38,119 bases of DNA from an uncultured Flavobacteriales bacterium (GCA_938084585.1 CALKFF010000016.1:1-38119); one strand, 5' to 3'. Counted from the first letter of the stretch, positions 1-9,130 are shown. The notes: generated from the sequence alone by a model not told the origin. Program-made: numbers and translations.

Positions 1-509
1 GTGGACACGGGGGCGCCATCTCCATAAGCCCCTGCGAACTGCAATTGGATGTCCACCGAGCTGTTCAGCGTCACCTGGGCTTGTTGGGCGGAGGACGCGT
101 TGTCGGCACCGGTTGTCAAGAAACTGTCAAACGCGATTTCAGGAAACGACCCGAAGAACGCCGGGTAGACGCCAGAGGCATTCCAGGACGCATTCAGAGG
201 GTCGTTGTACCACGCGCCGCTTGTGGTCGTCAACTCAAACACATCCACTCCGTCTCCTGAACACGACAACAAGTAGTCGTCCTCGTGCAAGAAGTGCATG
301 TAAATCCGATATGTGGTTTGGCCCGCAAGCACCCCTTGATCGTGAACCGCCACGGGGCGTGCCTCCAGCCAATGGCCGAGAACCGCATCCTCCGAGTAAC
401 CTGTGGAGGACAAGGGATTCACCTGCGAGGTCAGTTCGTGGGGGACCAGCATCCCCACAAGGATGACCAGAGCCACCGACAACGGCTTGACGTGATAAAG
501 TGTCTTCAT
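1..509 (-). CDS. Secreted protein, N-terminal part (runs off left edge)
   Basis: An open frame runs from an ATG at 509 down to the window edge without a stop, giving about 169 residues of a longer protein. It opens with a short basic segment and a hydrophobic stretch ending near LTSQV, a plausible signal peptide. From about residue 45 it carries a domain with the landmarks TTYRIYMHFL, DDYLLSCSGD, a YND segment and PEIAFDSFLTTG. The same landmark order is seen in the dockerin-bearing protein at 18336-19433 (VTYRLYAVLS, DRVLAIYGD, QPLFDGVF, STWFSAG), so the two share a domain family that I cannot name. The C-terminus, which would show whether it has a T9SS or dockerin-like tail, is outside the window. 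Export is inferred; function is unknown. Confidence 0.75.
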   Translation of the reverse strand, partial: MKTLYHVKPLSVALVILVGMLVPHELTSQVNPLSSTGYSEDAVLGHWLEARPVAVHDQGVLAGQTTYRIYMHFLHEDDYLLSCSGDGVDVFELTTTSGAWYNDPLNASWNASGVYPAFFGSFPEIAFDSFLTTGADNASSAQQAQVTLNSSVDIQLQFAGAYGDGAPVS

Positions 510-681
510 GATGTTGGTTCGGCCTTAAGCCAGTTGCTGCTCGTACGCAGGTGGCTGGCCTAGGGTTACGACATAAATATAAGATGACAACACCTGTAGA
601 CCGTCAAAATGTTCGGCAACCTGGGCTACACAAGGGGTGAACGGCCTGGCTTTTCCGTTCTTTGCGGCAAGCATCTGTTCA

Positions 682-1893
682 ATGAAAACAACCCTCTCCC
701 TCCTGCTGGCTTGCGTGTCACTTTCTGTGCTCGGCCAGTCTCAGCTTTACGTGCTCAACGAAGGCCGCTTCGACTGGAACAACGGAGTCATCGCGGAAGC
801 ACCGAGTCTTGGCGTCATCGACCTTGCCACATCCAGCTACGCCCAAATCGCCTCCTTCGACTCCATTGCCTTCGCGACCGACCTCGAGGTGCAAGGCGAA
901 CATGGCTACGTGTGCCTCGAGAACACCGTCATGAAGGTGGATTTGGCCACAGGTGACGTGCTTGCGGAGGTGGCGCTCGAAGGCGCACAAGAATTGGCCT
1001 TGTTGGACGGCATGGTGTACGTCACACGCGGTGGGCTCGACCAAGTCACTTGGGGCCCGCTTGACCTCGAGAGTCACCTGGTGTGGCTGAGTGCTGACGA
1101 TCTGTCGTTGGAAGGTGAACTCCCCCTGGCGTCGGGGCCTCAATACGCGTGCCAAGCCATTTGCGTCCACAACGGCCTCGTTTTGGTTGGGGTGAACAAT
1201 GGATGGGTGTGGGGTGGCGAAGTTGGACTTGTGGGCACGTTTGACCCTGCATCAGGCTCGTACACCGAGGTGGATTTGGGCGAAATGGGCAAAAACCCTG
1301 TCGCCTTGCACGAGGTGGACGGGGCCGTGTTGTCTGTCAACAACGGCGACTGGAGCTCGACGTCCGTCAGCCGCGTGGTGGCTGGCGAGACGCTTCAAGC
1401 CTCCACCGAAGTGCTGACCGACGTCGCGGCAGGATGCAATGCATCTTCCGTGGTTTCTGCCGACCGCCTTGCACTCCAAATCGACCAGGAAGCTGGCCTG
1501 CGCCTCGTCGACGGCGCCACAGGCCTAGGCACCGGAGAGACCTTGAACCCGGACGCGGCCAGCGCCTACAGCTTGGCCATTCACCCCATCAGCGACATGA
1601 CCTTCAGTGGGGTGACTGATTTTGTCTCTGAGGGCCACGTGGACATCCACGACGACCTCGGAAACCTGATTGGATCCGTGCAAGTGGGCATCGCCCCTGG
1701 CACCTTGGTTTGGGGAGAAGCGGCCACCGACAATGTGAATGAACACGTGCAACATGAAACCGCATGGCCCGCCGGCACCTACGACCTTCAGGGACGTTTG
1801 GTGGAATCCCTTCAAGCCACGCCCGGCCAAGTGTTGCTCCACGTGGACTCACGCGGCACAGTCACCAAAGAGGTGGTGGTGCGCATGGATTGA
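682..1893 (+). CDS. Secreted beta-propeller (DUF5074/YncE-like) with T9SS-like tail
   Basis: A 403-residue protein. The first ATG (682) gives a clean signal peptide (MKTTLSLLLACVSLSVLGQ), so the in-frame GTG 45 bases upstream is not used. After the cleavage site QLYVLNEGRF begins a set of repeated blade-like segments (GVIDLATSSY, VMKVDLATGDV, LVWLSADDLSL, LVGTFDPASGSY, RLVDGATG), as in surface layer/YncE-type propellers of the DUF5074 kind. The last ~55 residues (TYDLQGRLVESL, PGQVLLHVDS, TKEVVVRMD) look like a T9SS type A sorting domain, implying export to the cell surface. In Bacteroidota such propellers often sit near TonB receptors, and a TonB receptor operon lies just downstream on the other strand. 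Ligand and exact role are unknown. Confidence 0.8.
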   Translation: MKTTLSLLLACVSLSVLGQSQLYVLNEGRFDWNNGVIAEAPSLGVIDLATSSYAQIASFDSIAFATDLEVQGEHGYVCLENTVMKVDLATGDVLAEVALEGAQELALLDGMVYVTRGGLDQVTWGPLDLESHLVWLSADDLSLEGELPLASGPQYACQAICVHNGLVLVGVNNGWVWGGEVGLVGTFDPASGSYTEVDLGEMGKNPVALHEVDGAVLSVNNGDWSSTSVSRVVAGETLQASTEVLTDVAAGCNASSVVSADRLALQIDQEAGLRLVDGATGLGTGETLNPDAASAYSLAIHPISDMTFSGVTDFVSEGHVDIHDDLGNLIGSVQVGIAPGTLVWGEAATDNVNEHVQHETAWPAGTYDLQGRLVESLQATPGQVLLHVDSRGTVTKEVVVRMD

Positions 1894-1919
1894 GTTCATG
1901 ACAACCATCCACGCATGAA

Positions 1920-1945
1920 AAAGGGAGGCCACTTGGCCTCCCTTT
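1920..1945. terminator. Bidirectional intrinsic terminator
   Basis: A perfect 11-bp stem (AAAGGGAGGCC at 1920-1930 paired with GGCCTCCCTTT at 1935-1945) closes a 4-base ACTT loop. It lies between the convergent ends of the propeller gene (1893) and the DUF4625-like gene (1969), so it can stop transcription from both sides. The T tract on the plus strand is interrupted (CTTGTTTTG), while the minus-strand exit reads TTTTT after the stem. Confidence 0.85.
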
Positions 1946-1968
1946 CTTGTTTTGTGGTTGGATGACAA

Positions 1969-2772
1969 TCACTCCACTTCCACGTGGAATCCGGTCTCCA
2001 TCTCCACACCGTTCGCATCCACAGCCTTCATTTCGAAATGGTGCTCCCCGCCTGCTGCCGGAACGGTCACGGTTTCAGAGAACTCGAAGTTGGTGGCGCC
2101 CGCTGGATCCAGGGCCACTTCCCAGACAACGGTTTCTGTGTCTTCAGAGATGAGCTCCAACATGGCGGAAGCCACGCCGTCGCTGTCGGCAACATTGCCG
2201 GTCACGACCACGTCCGTGCCTGCAGCCCAAGTGGGCTCGCCGTGCCACATGGCGGGGTCTTCACCCCCCACCTCTGTCAAGGTGAACTCAGGCAAGTGGT
2301 CGTTCTCCACGTGCAAATCGGTGGCCAACGTGGTTCCATTGCCAGCCTCGTCCACCAGGGAAACGACCACGTGCCACACCCCGCGCGCAGTCAAAGGCAC
2401 GTCCACGTGAAGATCCACTTCCGCTTGGGTGCCGGTCAGCGCTTGGGTTTCAAGCACGGCCCAATCTGTGCCGCTGTGCAGCACCAAGCCGTGCTCGTGC
2501 TCCTCTTCTTCACCTTCCTCCTCGTCTTCATGCGCGTGGCCCTCGCCGTTGTGGATGTCCCAGCGCACTTCGCTCAAGGCTTCGTTGTCGCAAAAGATGT
2601 CCTCCAAATCAATGTGGTCGCCGGCTTCGGCTTCAATTTCTTCCGCAGTGACGCTGTTGGTTGCGCCCAAGCCTGTGCAAGCTGTTGGGGCTTCTGTGTC
2701 GGTTTCTTGGCAAGACACCAATGCCATGGCCACCAGGACGGCAGCCGAAGTTTGAATGAAATTCAGGTTCAT
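1969..2772 (-). CDS. DUF4625-like His/Glu-rich lipoprotein
   Basis: A 267-residue protein. The ATG at 2772 gives a lipoprotein signal with lipobox LVSC (C21). Residues 74-95 are extremely rich in His, Glu and Asp (pattern HNGEGHAHEDEE, then a run of Glu, then EHEHG), a probable metal-binding stretch. The remainder has two Ig-like halves (VWHVVVSLVDEAGNGT and GGEHHFEMKAVDANG), as in DUF4625-type lipoproteins. It is the last gene of a three-gene unit, 23 bases after the TonB receptor at 2796-5105. The likely role, inferred from the His-rich stretch and the neighbours, is to bind metal at the outer membrane and pass it to, or regulate, the receptor. The exact metal is not shown by the sequence. 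Confidence 0.8.
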   Translation of the reverse strand: MNLNFIQTSAAVLVAMALVSCQETDTEAPTACTGLGATNSVTAEEIEAEAGDHIDLEDIFCDNEALSEVRWDIHNGEGHAHEDEEEGEEEEHEHGLVLHSGTDWAVLETQALTGTQAEVDLHVDVPLTARGVWHVVVSLVDEAGNGTTLATDLHVENDHLPEFTLTEVGGEDPAMWHGEPTWAAGTDVVVTGNVADSDGVASAMLELISEDTETVVWEVALDPAGATNFEFSETVTVPAAGGEHHFEMKAVDANGVEMETGFHVEVE

Positions 2773-2795
2773 GATGATGAATGTTCGTTTGTTGT

Positions 2796-5105
2796 TCAAT
2801 TGGTATGTTTCAACGTCGCGTTGAAACTGAGTTGCACCCAGCGTCCTTGGGCGACGAGCCCGAGGATGCGATAGGCGCTGACGTGGTCGAGCCACGCCTG
2901 GTTGAAGGCGTTTTGGACTTCCAAAGCCCACACGCCTTGTTTCGTGACATGGCGAATCGCCACATCTGCAAGGACGGCGCCCGGGGTGGACGCCTCATTG
3001 CGCGCAGTCAACACAGCTGGTGCGAGCGCCCGGCACCCCAGGCTCCATTCCAGCTGCGCTCCATGACCTCCTGACCATTCCAGTCGAGATTGGGCAGGCG
3101 TCGTGAACGGCAATCCGAGTCCGGTTTGCAATTCCCACTGTCCAAGCACCGATCCGGACCAGTGCAGCCCTTGAGAGGCCCAGCGGTGCGCCAGGGTCCA
3201 TTCGGCACCCGTCCGGAATGCGTCGTTGGCCATGAATTCATAGATCTGACCGGCGTGGGCCACCGGCGCAAAGTGCGCACTCGGGGTGAGCGAGATGAAC
3301 CCTGCATGCAGCGCGGCAAATCCTTGGACCTGCCAGGACCAACCGAGGCCGTCGGGATTCACCATCCCCACTTGCCCGCGCCCCTCCAAGGCCCATTCCG
3401 TGGACAGGTTGGGGTTGCCTTGCTCGAAGCGGAACGAGCCGTGATGGATGCCGTTGGCGCCCCACTCGTGGTTGCTCGGCACGCGGCCGTAGGCCACCAC
3501 TGTAGCCAAACCATCCAGCTCAGACCGTTCGAATCGCAGCGGGGTTTGCCAGGACAACATCCCGCCCGGAAGCGTTTTGGCAAAAGGCGTCGCCCGAACG
3601 TCGTCGCCCACCACGTCGCCCGCGGCGTTGAACAGGGGTTCTGTGTGCCCCAATTGACTCGATTGCACCACGTCCACCCGGCCCGACAATGTCGATCCTG
3701 CAAGCCGAGCCTCCCCCATGAAGGAGGCGCGTGCACGTCGGTGCGAGGGCAACAAGAACTCCCACCCTGTGGTGGTCACGTGCTGCACTTCGGCCTGGGC
3801 TCCGTAAGACCCATGCGCGCCAGTGTGGCGAGCCTCGGCAAACCCGGAAAGTTCCTCCAAGGACAAGCTCAAGTCCGACGACGGCAACGGTCCCCATCCG
3901 TGGGCGTGAGGCGGGGCAAATTCCTGCCTTCGGTTCCACGACGTCGACACCTTGTAGATCCACCCCTCGGACGCGATGGCCTGGGGGGCAGACCATTGGA
4001 CCAAGGATTGGAGACGTGAAGCATGCTGGTTCGGCAAGCGAACTTCGAAGATGTCGTCGTTGGGCGCCAAATCCCCTTGCATCGGGAGGCCGACGATCCC
4101 AGGGAACATGCCTTGCCGCACGTCCGACACCCTCATGGACCAAGACACGTGACGGCCTGACTCCGTCCAACGCCCCAGCCCCATCACCGCGTGGCCGGCA
4201 CGACCAGCCGTGTTGGGAAGCTCCCCAGTTTCCAAGGTGTAGGCCCGGTCCAAGTAGGAGAATGCCCGCTGAGGCACTTGGCTGGCCCCGAAGGCCGACG
4301 TGGAGATGCCGGCATGCCAATGTCTGTCGTCCGTTGTGGTGCGATGCAGGACGTGGAACGCCGCTTGGGTTTGGCCCCAACGGATCCTGGAGCTCCAAGA
4401 GGTGTGCTGTCCATCCGTGTTGAGCAGGCTTGGAGATTGAAAACGCAATCCCCCCGCCACAGCCTCAGGGCCCATCCAAACTTGGCCTCCACCTGGCACC
4501 CACGACGACGCGACTTGAAGCTCAGGCGCCACCAGGACGCCGTGGTCGCTTCCCCATCGTCCGCCTTGCTGCGGGACGCCATCTTCCAAGACCGCCACCC
4601 GAGACCCGAAGAGTCCGCGGACCACCGGCTGAATCATGCCGGCCCCGAGGTCGAGGCTCTGCAATCCAGGGGTGTTGTCCAACGCCTGCATGAGTTCAGG
4701 CGTGTCGAGGGTTTGGCCTTCCGGTTCCACATGCCGCACAGCCGACACCGTCGCTTGAGACAGGTTGAAGCCCAGCGGCTCAAGCCACACGTCCACGTGA
4801 GCGCGGCCTTCGAGCTGGACCGTGGTGGTGTGGTGGCCCTCCGAAACCAACGTCAGCGAGTCCACCCCATGAGGGCACGCCACCCGGAAGGCGCCCCAGG
4901 TGTCTGTGGTGGACGCCAAACCGCATGGCCACGCCATCACAAGCACCTCAGAAAGAGGGCGCTGCGAAGGGCTTTGAAGCACATGGCCGTGCACCGCTGC
5001 GGCGGGTTCAGATTGGGCCCAGCACCACGCCGGAACCCAACACAACGCCCACCACAACAACACACGCCGCGACTTCCCAAGAAGGAAAGGACACAAGGCC
5101 TGCAT
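2796..5105 (-). CDS. TonB-dependent receptor, probable zinc-type
   Basis: A 769-residue outer-membrane receptor. It has a signal peptide (residues 1-30, ending WAQ), a carboxypeptidase-D-like domain (about 36-110), a plug (about 118-225) with QPVVRGLFGSRVAVLEDGV and RWGSDHG, then a 22-strand-type barrel ending in an aromatic-rich strand (VQLSFNATLKHTN). The plug pattern RG..G.RV.VL..GV plus a DHG motif resembles ZnuD-like zinc receptors, which is family knowledge rather than proof. It lies 34 bases after the His-rich gene at 5140-5529 and 23 bases before the His/Glu-rich lipoprotein, so the three are probably cotranscribed. A heme or copper ligand cannot be excluded. Confidence 0.85.
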   Translation of the reverse strand: MQALCPFLLGKSRRVLLWWALCWVPAWCWAQSEPAAAVHGHVLQSPSQRPLSEVLVMAWPCGLASTTDTWGAFRVACPHGVDSLTLVSEGHHTTTVQLEGRAHVDVWLEPLGFNLSQATVSAVRHVEPEGQTLDTPELMQALDNTPGLQSLDLGAGMIQPVVRGLFGSRVAVLEDGVPQQGGRWGSDHGVLVAPELQVASSWVPGGGQVWMGPEAVAGGLRFQSPSLLNTDGQHTSWSSRIRWGQTQAAFHVLHRTTTDDRHWHAGISTSAFGASQVPQRAFSYLDRAYTLETGELPNTAGRAGHAVMGLGRWTESGRHVSWSMRVSDVRQGMFPGIVGLPMQGDLAPNDDIFEVRLPNQHASRLQSLVQWSAPQAIASEGWIYKVSTSWNRRQEFAPPHAHGWGPLPSSDLSLSLEELSGFAEARHTGAHGSYGAQAEVQHVTTTGWEFLLPSHRRARASFMGEARLAGSTLSGRVDVVQSSQLGHTEPLFNAAGDVVGDDVRATPFAKTLPGGMLSWQTPLRFERSELDGLATVVAYGRVPSNHEWGANGIHHGSFRFEQGNPNLSTEWALEGRGQVGMVNPDGLGWSWQVQGFAALHAGFISLTPSAHFAPVAHAGQIYEFMANDAFRTGAEWTLAHRWASQGLHWSGSVLGQWELQTGLGLPFTTPAQSRLEWSGGHGAQLEWSLGCRALAPAVLTARNEASTPGAVLADVAIRHVTKQGVWALEVQNAFNQAWLDHVSAYRILGLVAQGRWVQLSFNATLKHTN

Positions 5106-5139
5106 GGCTGAAGGTTGAATGAAACGGAGGACTGTGAAA

Positions 5140-5529
5140 TCAGCCGCGGGCAGGCGGCCCCCGGTCAGGCTCTGTCAGCCGTTCGTGCGGAAGCACCGCC
5201 GCCTGAAGCACAGGCCAAACCTGAGGTTGCCCTTCATGGACGAGCAGGGCGCGAGGCCCGCCGAAGTCAGGCTGGTGGCCTTCTGGGGCCCAATCCCAGC
5301 CGCACACTTCACACACGTGCAGATGTTCCGAGAGTTGGGTGTTGTCGTGCGTCCCTTTCCACACAGCGCATGACCCGTGGTGGTGCGCGTGCACCCCGTG
5401 GTGCTCGTGGTGGGAACATCCGGACACGACGTGGCCCAGCTGGTGGCCAAACTGCAACGCCGTCAACGCCGTCCAAATGCCCAAGAAGAGCACAGCGGCG
5501 CACACGGATGTCAGACGGCCCACAGTCAT
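5140..5529 (-). CDS. Small His-rich membrane-anchored protein
   Basis: A 129-residue protein with one N-terminal hydrophobic segment (about residues 8-27) and a following region packed with histidines (CSHHEHHGVHAHHHGSC at about 38-54) and a CEVC pair (C73, C76). This layout suits a small periplasmic or membrane-tethered metal-binding protein. It is the first gene of the unit with the TonB receptor and the His/Glu-rich lipoprotein. A perfect -7 box (TAGCTTTG) ends only 4 bases before the ATG. The C-terminal ~40 residues are unremarkable and Pro-rich. No named family is claimed; the role as a metal carrier or sensor for the receptor is an inference from composition and context. Confidence 0.7.
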   Translation of the reverse strand: MTVGRLTSVCAAVLFLGIWTALTALQFGHQLGHVVSGCSHHEHHGVHAHHHGSCAVWKGTHDNTQLSEHLHVCEVCGWDWAPEGHQPDFGGPRALLVHEGQPQVWPVLQAAVLPHERLTEPDRGPPARG

Positions 5530-5533
5530 GGCG

Positions 5534-5541
5534 CAAAGCTA
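5534..5541 (-). promoter_or_regulatory. -7 box of the metal-uptake operon
   Basis: TAGCTTTG matches the Bacteroidota -7 consensus TAnnTTTG exactly. It ends 4 bases before the ATG at 5529, so transcription would start at or next to the start codon. No convincing TTTG -33 element was found at 17-23 bases. Confidence 0.5.
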
Positions 5542-5587
5542 GGGGCTGCGGCCGTCTTTCACCCCACTCCAAGGTCCCAAGTCTCCT

Positions 5588-5595
5588 TAACTTCG
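5588..5595 (+). promoter_or_regulatory. Possible -7 box, VOC gene
   Basis: TAACTTCG, one mismatch to TAnnTTTG, ends 7 bases before the ATG at 5603. It fits the close-set promoter pattern seen before several genes here. Confidence 0.35.
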
Positions 5596-5602
5596 TCGCC
5601 AC

Positions 5603-6679
5603 ATGAGCCACTCCCCTGACTACACCATCCAAGGCATCCAGCACATGGGCATCGCCGTGTCCGACATGGACGCCAGCCTGAAACTTTATCGGAAGTTGTT
5701 TGGGCTGGACATCCCGTTTTTTGACGCGGTGGCTGCGGCCCCTTTGATGGACAGCCACTGCAACGGTGAGACCATCGTGAAACGCGCCAGCATGGTGATG
5801 AACATGCAAGGCGGCTGCGCGGTCGAAGTCGTCAGCCCCACAAGTTTCAAGCCGCGCCCATGCGTGTTTGAGCCGCAGGTCGGCGATTTGGGGATTGGAT
5901 GCACGTTCATCAAAACCCGGGACGTCCGTGCCATGCATGCCCACGCCCGCGCCCTGGTGGGCGACAAGTGCGACGCCTCCCTCAGCAAGACCCCGCTGGG
6001 CGAAGACACGTTTCACGTCCGAGATTTGGACGACAACCTCTTTCAAATCCTGCCCTCAGACCACTGGTTCTCCAACTCAGGGCACACTTCTGGCGGCGTC
6101 ATGGGGGGCGTGGTCGGGGTGACCGACATGGAGGCCTCGTTCAAGCTGTACAAGGACATCCTGAAGTACGACAAGGTCTTGCTGGACGAGACCGGAACGT
6201 TCGAAGATTGGGCCGGTCTGCCTGGTGGAGACCAAACCTACCGCCGCGTGATCCTCGTGCCGTCCAACCCCGGCACCGGAGGCTTCGCCTCTTTGATGGG
6301 GCCGACGCGCATTGAGCTGGTCCAGGCCATGGACAGGAAGGGACGCTTCCTGTTTGAGGACCGCATTTGGGCGGACACAGGCATCGTGCACCTCGGGTTT
6401 GACATCCGCGGCATGAAGCCGCTTGGCAAGGCCCTGGACAAAGAGGGCTTCGGATTCCGTTGCGACAGCAACGAGGCGCTGAACATGGGCGACCACACCC
6501 GCGTTCACTGCACCTACATCGACGACCCCGACGAGGCTTGGATCGAGATGATCGAAGTCCACAAAATCCCCATCCTCGAAAAGCTTGGCTTGTTCCTGGA
6601 TGTGCAGAAGCGACCTGCCAGCCAGCCCTTGCCCAAGTGGATGCTGCACGCCCTGCGATTCAACCGCATCAAGGACTGA
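5603..6679 (+). CDS. VOC-family protein, HPPD-like fold
   Basis: A 358-residue cytoplasmic protein with two vicinal-oxygen-chelate (glyoxalase/dioxygenase-type) halves: residues ~8-155 (IQHMGIAVSDMDASLKLYR, ending NLFQILPS) and ~165-320 (GVVGVTDMEASFKLYKDIL, ending AWIEMIEV). Candidate metal ligands are H14, E75, H263 and E315. The overall shape recalls 4-hydroxyphenylpyruvate dioxygenase. The C-terminal helix region diagnostic of that enzyme is replaced by a short tail (PLPKWMLHALRFNRIKD), so the substrate is left open. It diverges from the metal operon with a 73-base gap and is followed by an unrelated secreted protein gene. Confidence 0.75.
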   Translation: MSHSPDYTIQGIQHMGIAVSDMDASLKLYRKLFGLDIPFFDAVAAAPLMDSHCNGETIVKRASMVMNMQGGCAVEVVSPTSFKPRPCVFEPQVGDLGIGCTFIKTRDVRAMHAHARALVGDKCDASLSKTPLGEDTFHVRDLDDNLFQILPSDHWFSNSGHTSGGVMGGVVGVTDMEASFKLYKDILKYDKVLLDETGTFEDWAGLPGGDQTYRRVILVPSNPGTGGFASLMGPTRIELVQAMDRKGRFLFEDRIWADTGIVHLGFDIRGMKPLGKALDKEGFGFRCDSNEALNMGDHTRVHCTYIDDPDEAWIEMIEVHKIPILEKLGLFLDVQKRPASQPLPKWMLHALRFNRIKD

Positions 6680-6729
6680 GTCGCCGTGCCATCCAACTTT
6701 CTGACACATTTGATGGTTGTTGCATTGAC

Positions 6730-9111
6730 ATGAAGCTCCACGCCCGCTTTTCAACTTGGCTCCAACTGGCGCTCGTCGTCTTGGCCTTTGGTTTTGTGTC
6801 GTCCGCCCGAGGGCAGGCCTGCGAGACGGTCACCATCGAGGTGTTGACCGACAACTTCCCTGGAGAAATCGACTGGGTGTTGACGGGGACGCCTGGTCCC
6901 AACGTCGACACGGAGTCCTACAACTGGGGCCAAAATGGGCAGTTGTTCACCTACAACTATTGCCTCGAGGACGGGTGTTACACTTTCACCATCACCGACA
7001 CGTTTGGAGACGGCATTTGCTGTGGGTACGGCCAAGGCTATTACAACATTTACGTGGGGGGCGCACTTGTGGCCACCGGGGGCAACTACAACTATTCAGA
7101 GAGCTACACATTTTGCCTGGAGCTCGGCGACTGCTTCGACCCCGAGGCCTGCAACTTCAATCCCAACGCAGAATCCGCCAACAACGACCTCTGCGAATAC
7201 GCCATCGACAGCTACCCTTCCGGGCTCTACGACTGCGACGGCAACTGCTACCTCGACTTCGACGAAGACGGCATTTGCAACGCCCTCGAAATTCCAGGGT
7301 GTCAAGAGCCTTGGGCCTGCAATTACAACCCACAAGCCACGGACCCCCCGGCGTTGGGCTCGCCTTGCACCTACCCCACCAACAACGACGTGGACTGCGA
7401 CGGCAACAGCTTGTTGCCCCAGTTCTTGACCCAGCCGTTGGACGAAACGGCCTCGTGCGAAAGCATCCCCTCCATCCCCTCTTTGGCCACGCAACCCGCA
7501 CCTGCCGCGGTGGCCTACCAAGCGCTCTTCCCAGAGAGTTGCTACGAGGTCAACGAGAACCTCGTCGTGGATTTCACGTCCACCGTCTTCCCGGGGAGTT
7601 GTCCAGGCAACTACACCATCGAGCGCCAGTGGGTCATCACCGATTGCATGGGGCGCCAAAACGCCTTGACCCAGACCATCCAAGTCGTCGACAACCTCGT
7701 CCCAGTCGTCAGCTCGGGGCTGGACACCGTCTACTTGGGTTGCAACGCCCCTGTGGTGTATCCCCCGCTGGTGGTGACCGACCAATGCGGAAGTGCCGTC
7801 ACCCTCACCGAGGCGCCCAGTTTCGTGACGTTGCCTGGGGCGTGCCCGGGCGAATTCGTCGAAAAGAAACTGTCGGAGTTCACGGACGAATGCGGCAACG
7901 TCACTGCTGTGGAGCAGGTGGTCGTGGTGGAAGACAACACGCCCCCGGTGTGGATGAGTGCCCCCTATGAAACGGTGGTGACCGACGACCTGGCCAACCA
8001 CGTGTTCACCACCCCTGTCGCCGAGGATTTCTGTTCCAGCGTGGACTTGGTGGTGGAGGAAGTGTACAGCCAAGGGGCATGCCCGCTTGCCGAGACGATC
8101 GTGCGGACCATCCAAGCGGTCGACGCGTGCGGCAACCTCTCCGCCCCCTACACCCAAACCGTGATGGAAGCCACCGACCTTGACGCCTCTGCCTCAGTGA
8201 CCAGCGTGTCCTGTCACGGAGGCCAAGACGCCATGGGAGAGGTGGTCGTCGAAGGAGGCGTCGCGCCTCACGCCGTGGATTGGGGAGGATACAACCCTGA
8301 AGCACTGGGCGCAGGCACCTACGCCATTCAAGTGACGGACGCCAACTTGTGCCAAGCCAACTTGTCGGTGTTGGTCTCCCAACCCGCGCCTTTCGAAGTG
8401 ACCCTGACGTCCACCACACCCTTGTGCACCGACCCGTTCAGCGGGACCCTTACACCCATCTTCACCGGAGGCTCAGAGCCCATCTCCTTGGACTGGGGTG
8501 GCATTGACCCGGACGCGGCTCCGGCAGGCGAGCACACGCTGGTGGCCACGGACAACGCCGGTTGCATCGCCTCCGCCAACGTGGTGGTGCTGGAAGCCGA
8601 CATCCCTGACCCGCTGGATCTGAACGGGAACAACGCTGTGGTGCAAGGCGACAGCGCGGCGTACTACTACGAATTCACGTTGGGAAGCGATTACGCTTGG
8701 ACCTATACAGGCGCCCAAGCCCAACAGGTCTTCAACTCCTTCGCCATCTCCCTTCAGTGGGACAGCTTGGGCATGCAACAAGTGTGCGTGACCGAGACCA
8801 ACGAAGACGGATGCGTGGGACCCGAGGTTTGCTTGGACGTGTGGGTGGAGGACGACTTGGCCGAGGTGGCGCAGGTGCTTGCCACCCCGTCGCTTTTGGC
8901 CTACCCCAACCCTGTGCAAGAGACATTGCTGGTGCAATGCGAGGTCTGCAAGGCCGGGGAACAGATGCAGGTGTGGAACAGCGTGGGGGCCGTGATGCAG
9001 ACCTCCATCTGGGGAGGCGGCCAAAGACAATCCTTGGACGTGACGTCGCTGCCCGCTGGACTGCACATGCTGCAAGTGGGCGCTGCGACCACGCCATTCA
9101 TCGTGAAGTGA
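6730..9111 (+). CDS. Large T9SS-exported adhesin-like protein with SprB-type repeats
   Basis: A 793-residue protein. The ATG at 6730 gives a signal peptide ending ARGQ; the longer upstream reading overlaps the preceding gene and is rejected. Domains in order: an N-terminal ~100-residue module with FTITDTFGDGICC; two GC..P.ACNY.P.A repeats (about 133-213); Ig/HYR-like modules with TDQCGS, TDECGN and DACGN (about 240-480); SprB-like repeats (VSCHGGQDAMGEVVVEGG...AGTYAIQVTDANLC, about 490-620); and a type A T9SS sorting domain (LLAYPNPVQETL to VGAATTPFIVK, last ~75 residues). These features indicate a surface-exposed protein, possibly for adhesion or gliding. No catalytic domain is visible. Confidence 0.85.
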   Translation: MKLHARFSTWLQLALVVLAFGFVSSARGQACETVTIEVLTDNFPGEIDWVLTGTPGPNVDTESYNWGQNGQLFTYNYCLEDGCYTFTITDTFGDGICCGYGQGYYNIYVGGALVATGGNYNYSESYTFCLELGDCFDPEACNFNPNAESANNDLCEYAIDSYPSGLYDCDGNCYLDFDEDGICNALEIPGCQEPWACNYNPQATDPPALGSPCTYPTNNDVDCDGNSLLPQFLTQPLDETASCESIPSIPSLATQPAPAAVAYQALFPESCYEVNENLVVDFTSTVFPGSCPGNYTIERQWVITDCMGRQNALTQTIQVVDNLVPVVSSGLDTVYLGCNAPVVYPPLVVTDQCGSAVTLTEAPSFVTLPGACPGEFVEKKLSEFTDECGNVTAVEQVVVVEDNTPPVWMSAPYETVVTDDLANHVFTTPVAEDFCSSVDLVVEEVYSQGACPLAETIVRTIQAVDACGNLSAPYTQTVMEATDLDASASVTSVSCHGGQDAMGEVVVEGGVAPHAVDWGGYNPEALGAGTYAIQVTDANLCQANLSVLVSQPAPFEVTLTSTTPLCTDPFSGTLTPIFTGGSEPISLDWGGIDPDAAPAGEHTLVATDNAGCIASANVVVLEADIPDPLDLNGNNAVVQGDSAAYYYEFTLGSDYAWTYTGAQAQQVFNSFAISLQWDSLGMQQVCVTETNEDGCVGPEVCLDVWVEDDLAEVAQVLATPSLLAYPNPVQETLLVQCEVCKAGEQMQVWNSVGAVMQTSIWGGGQRQSLDVTSLPAGLHMLQVGAATTPFIVK

Positions 9112-9117
9112 TTGCCC

Positions 9118-9125
9118 TATCTTGC
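9118..9125 (+). promoter_or_regulatory. Possible -7 box, cytidine deaminase gene
   Basis: TATCTTGC (6 of 8 to TAnnTTTG, counting the free positions) lies 5 bases before the ATG at 9131, in the short gap after the preceding stop. Confidence 0.25.
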
Positions 9126-9130
9126 TGGCA

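Noticed and set aside
5603-6679. Calling the VOC protein 4-hydroxyphenylpyruvate dioxygenase (hpd).
   Set aside because: The two-domain fold and metal ligands are alike, but the diagnostic C-terminal region of that enzyme is missing and no tyrosine-degradation gene is nearby.
6460-6729. A 90-residue extension of the T9SS adhesin-like protein.
   Set aside because: It overlaps the VOC gene in another frame and would bury the signal peptide that starts cleanly at 6730.
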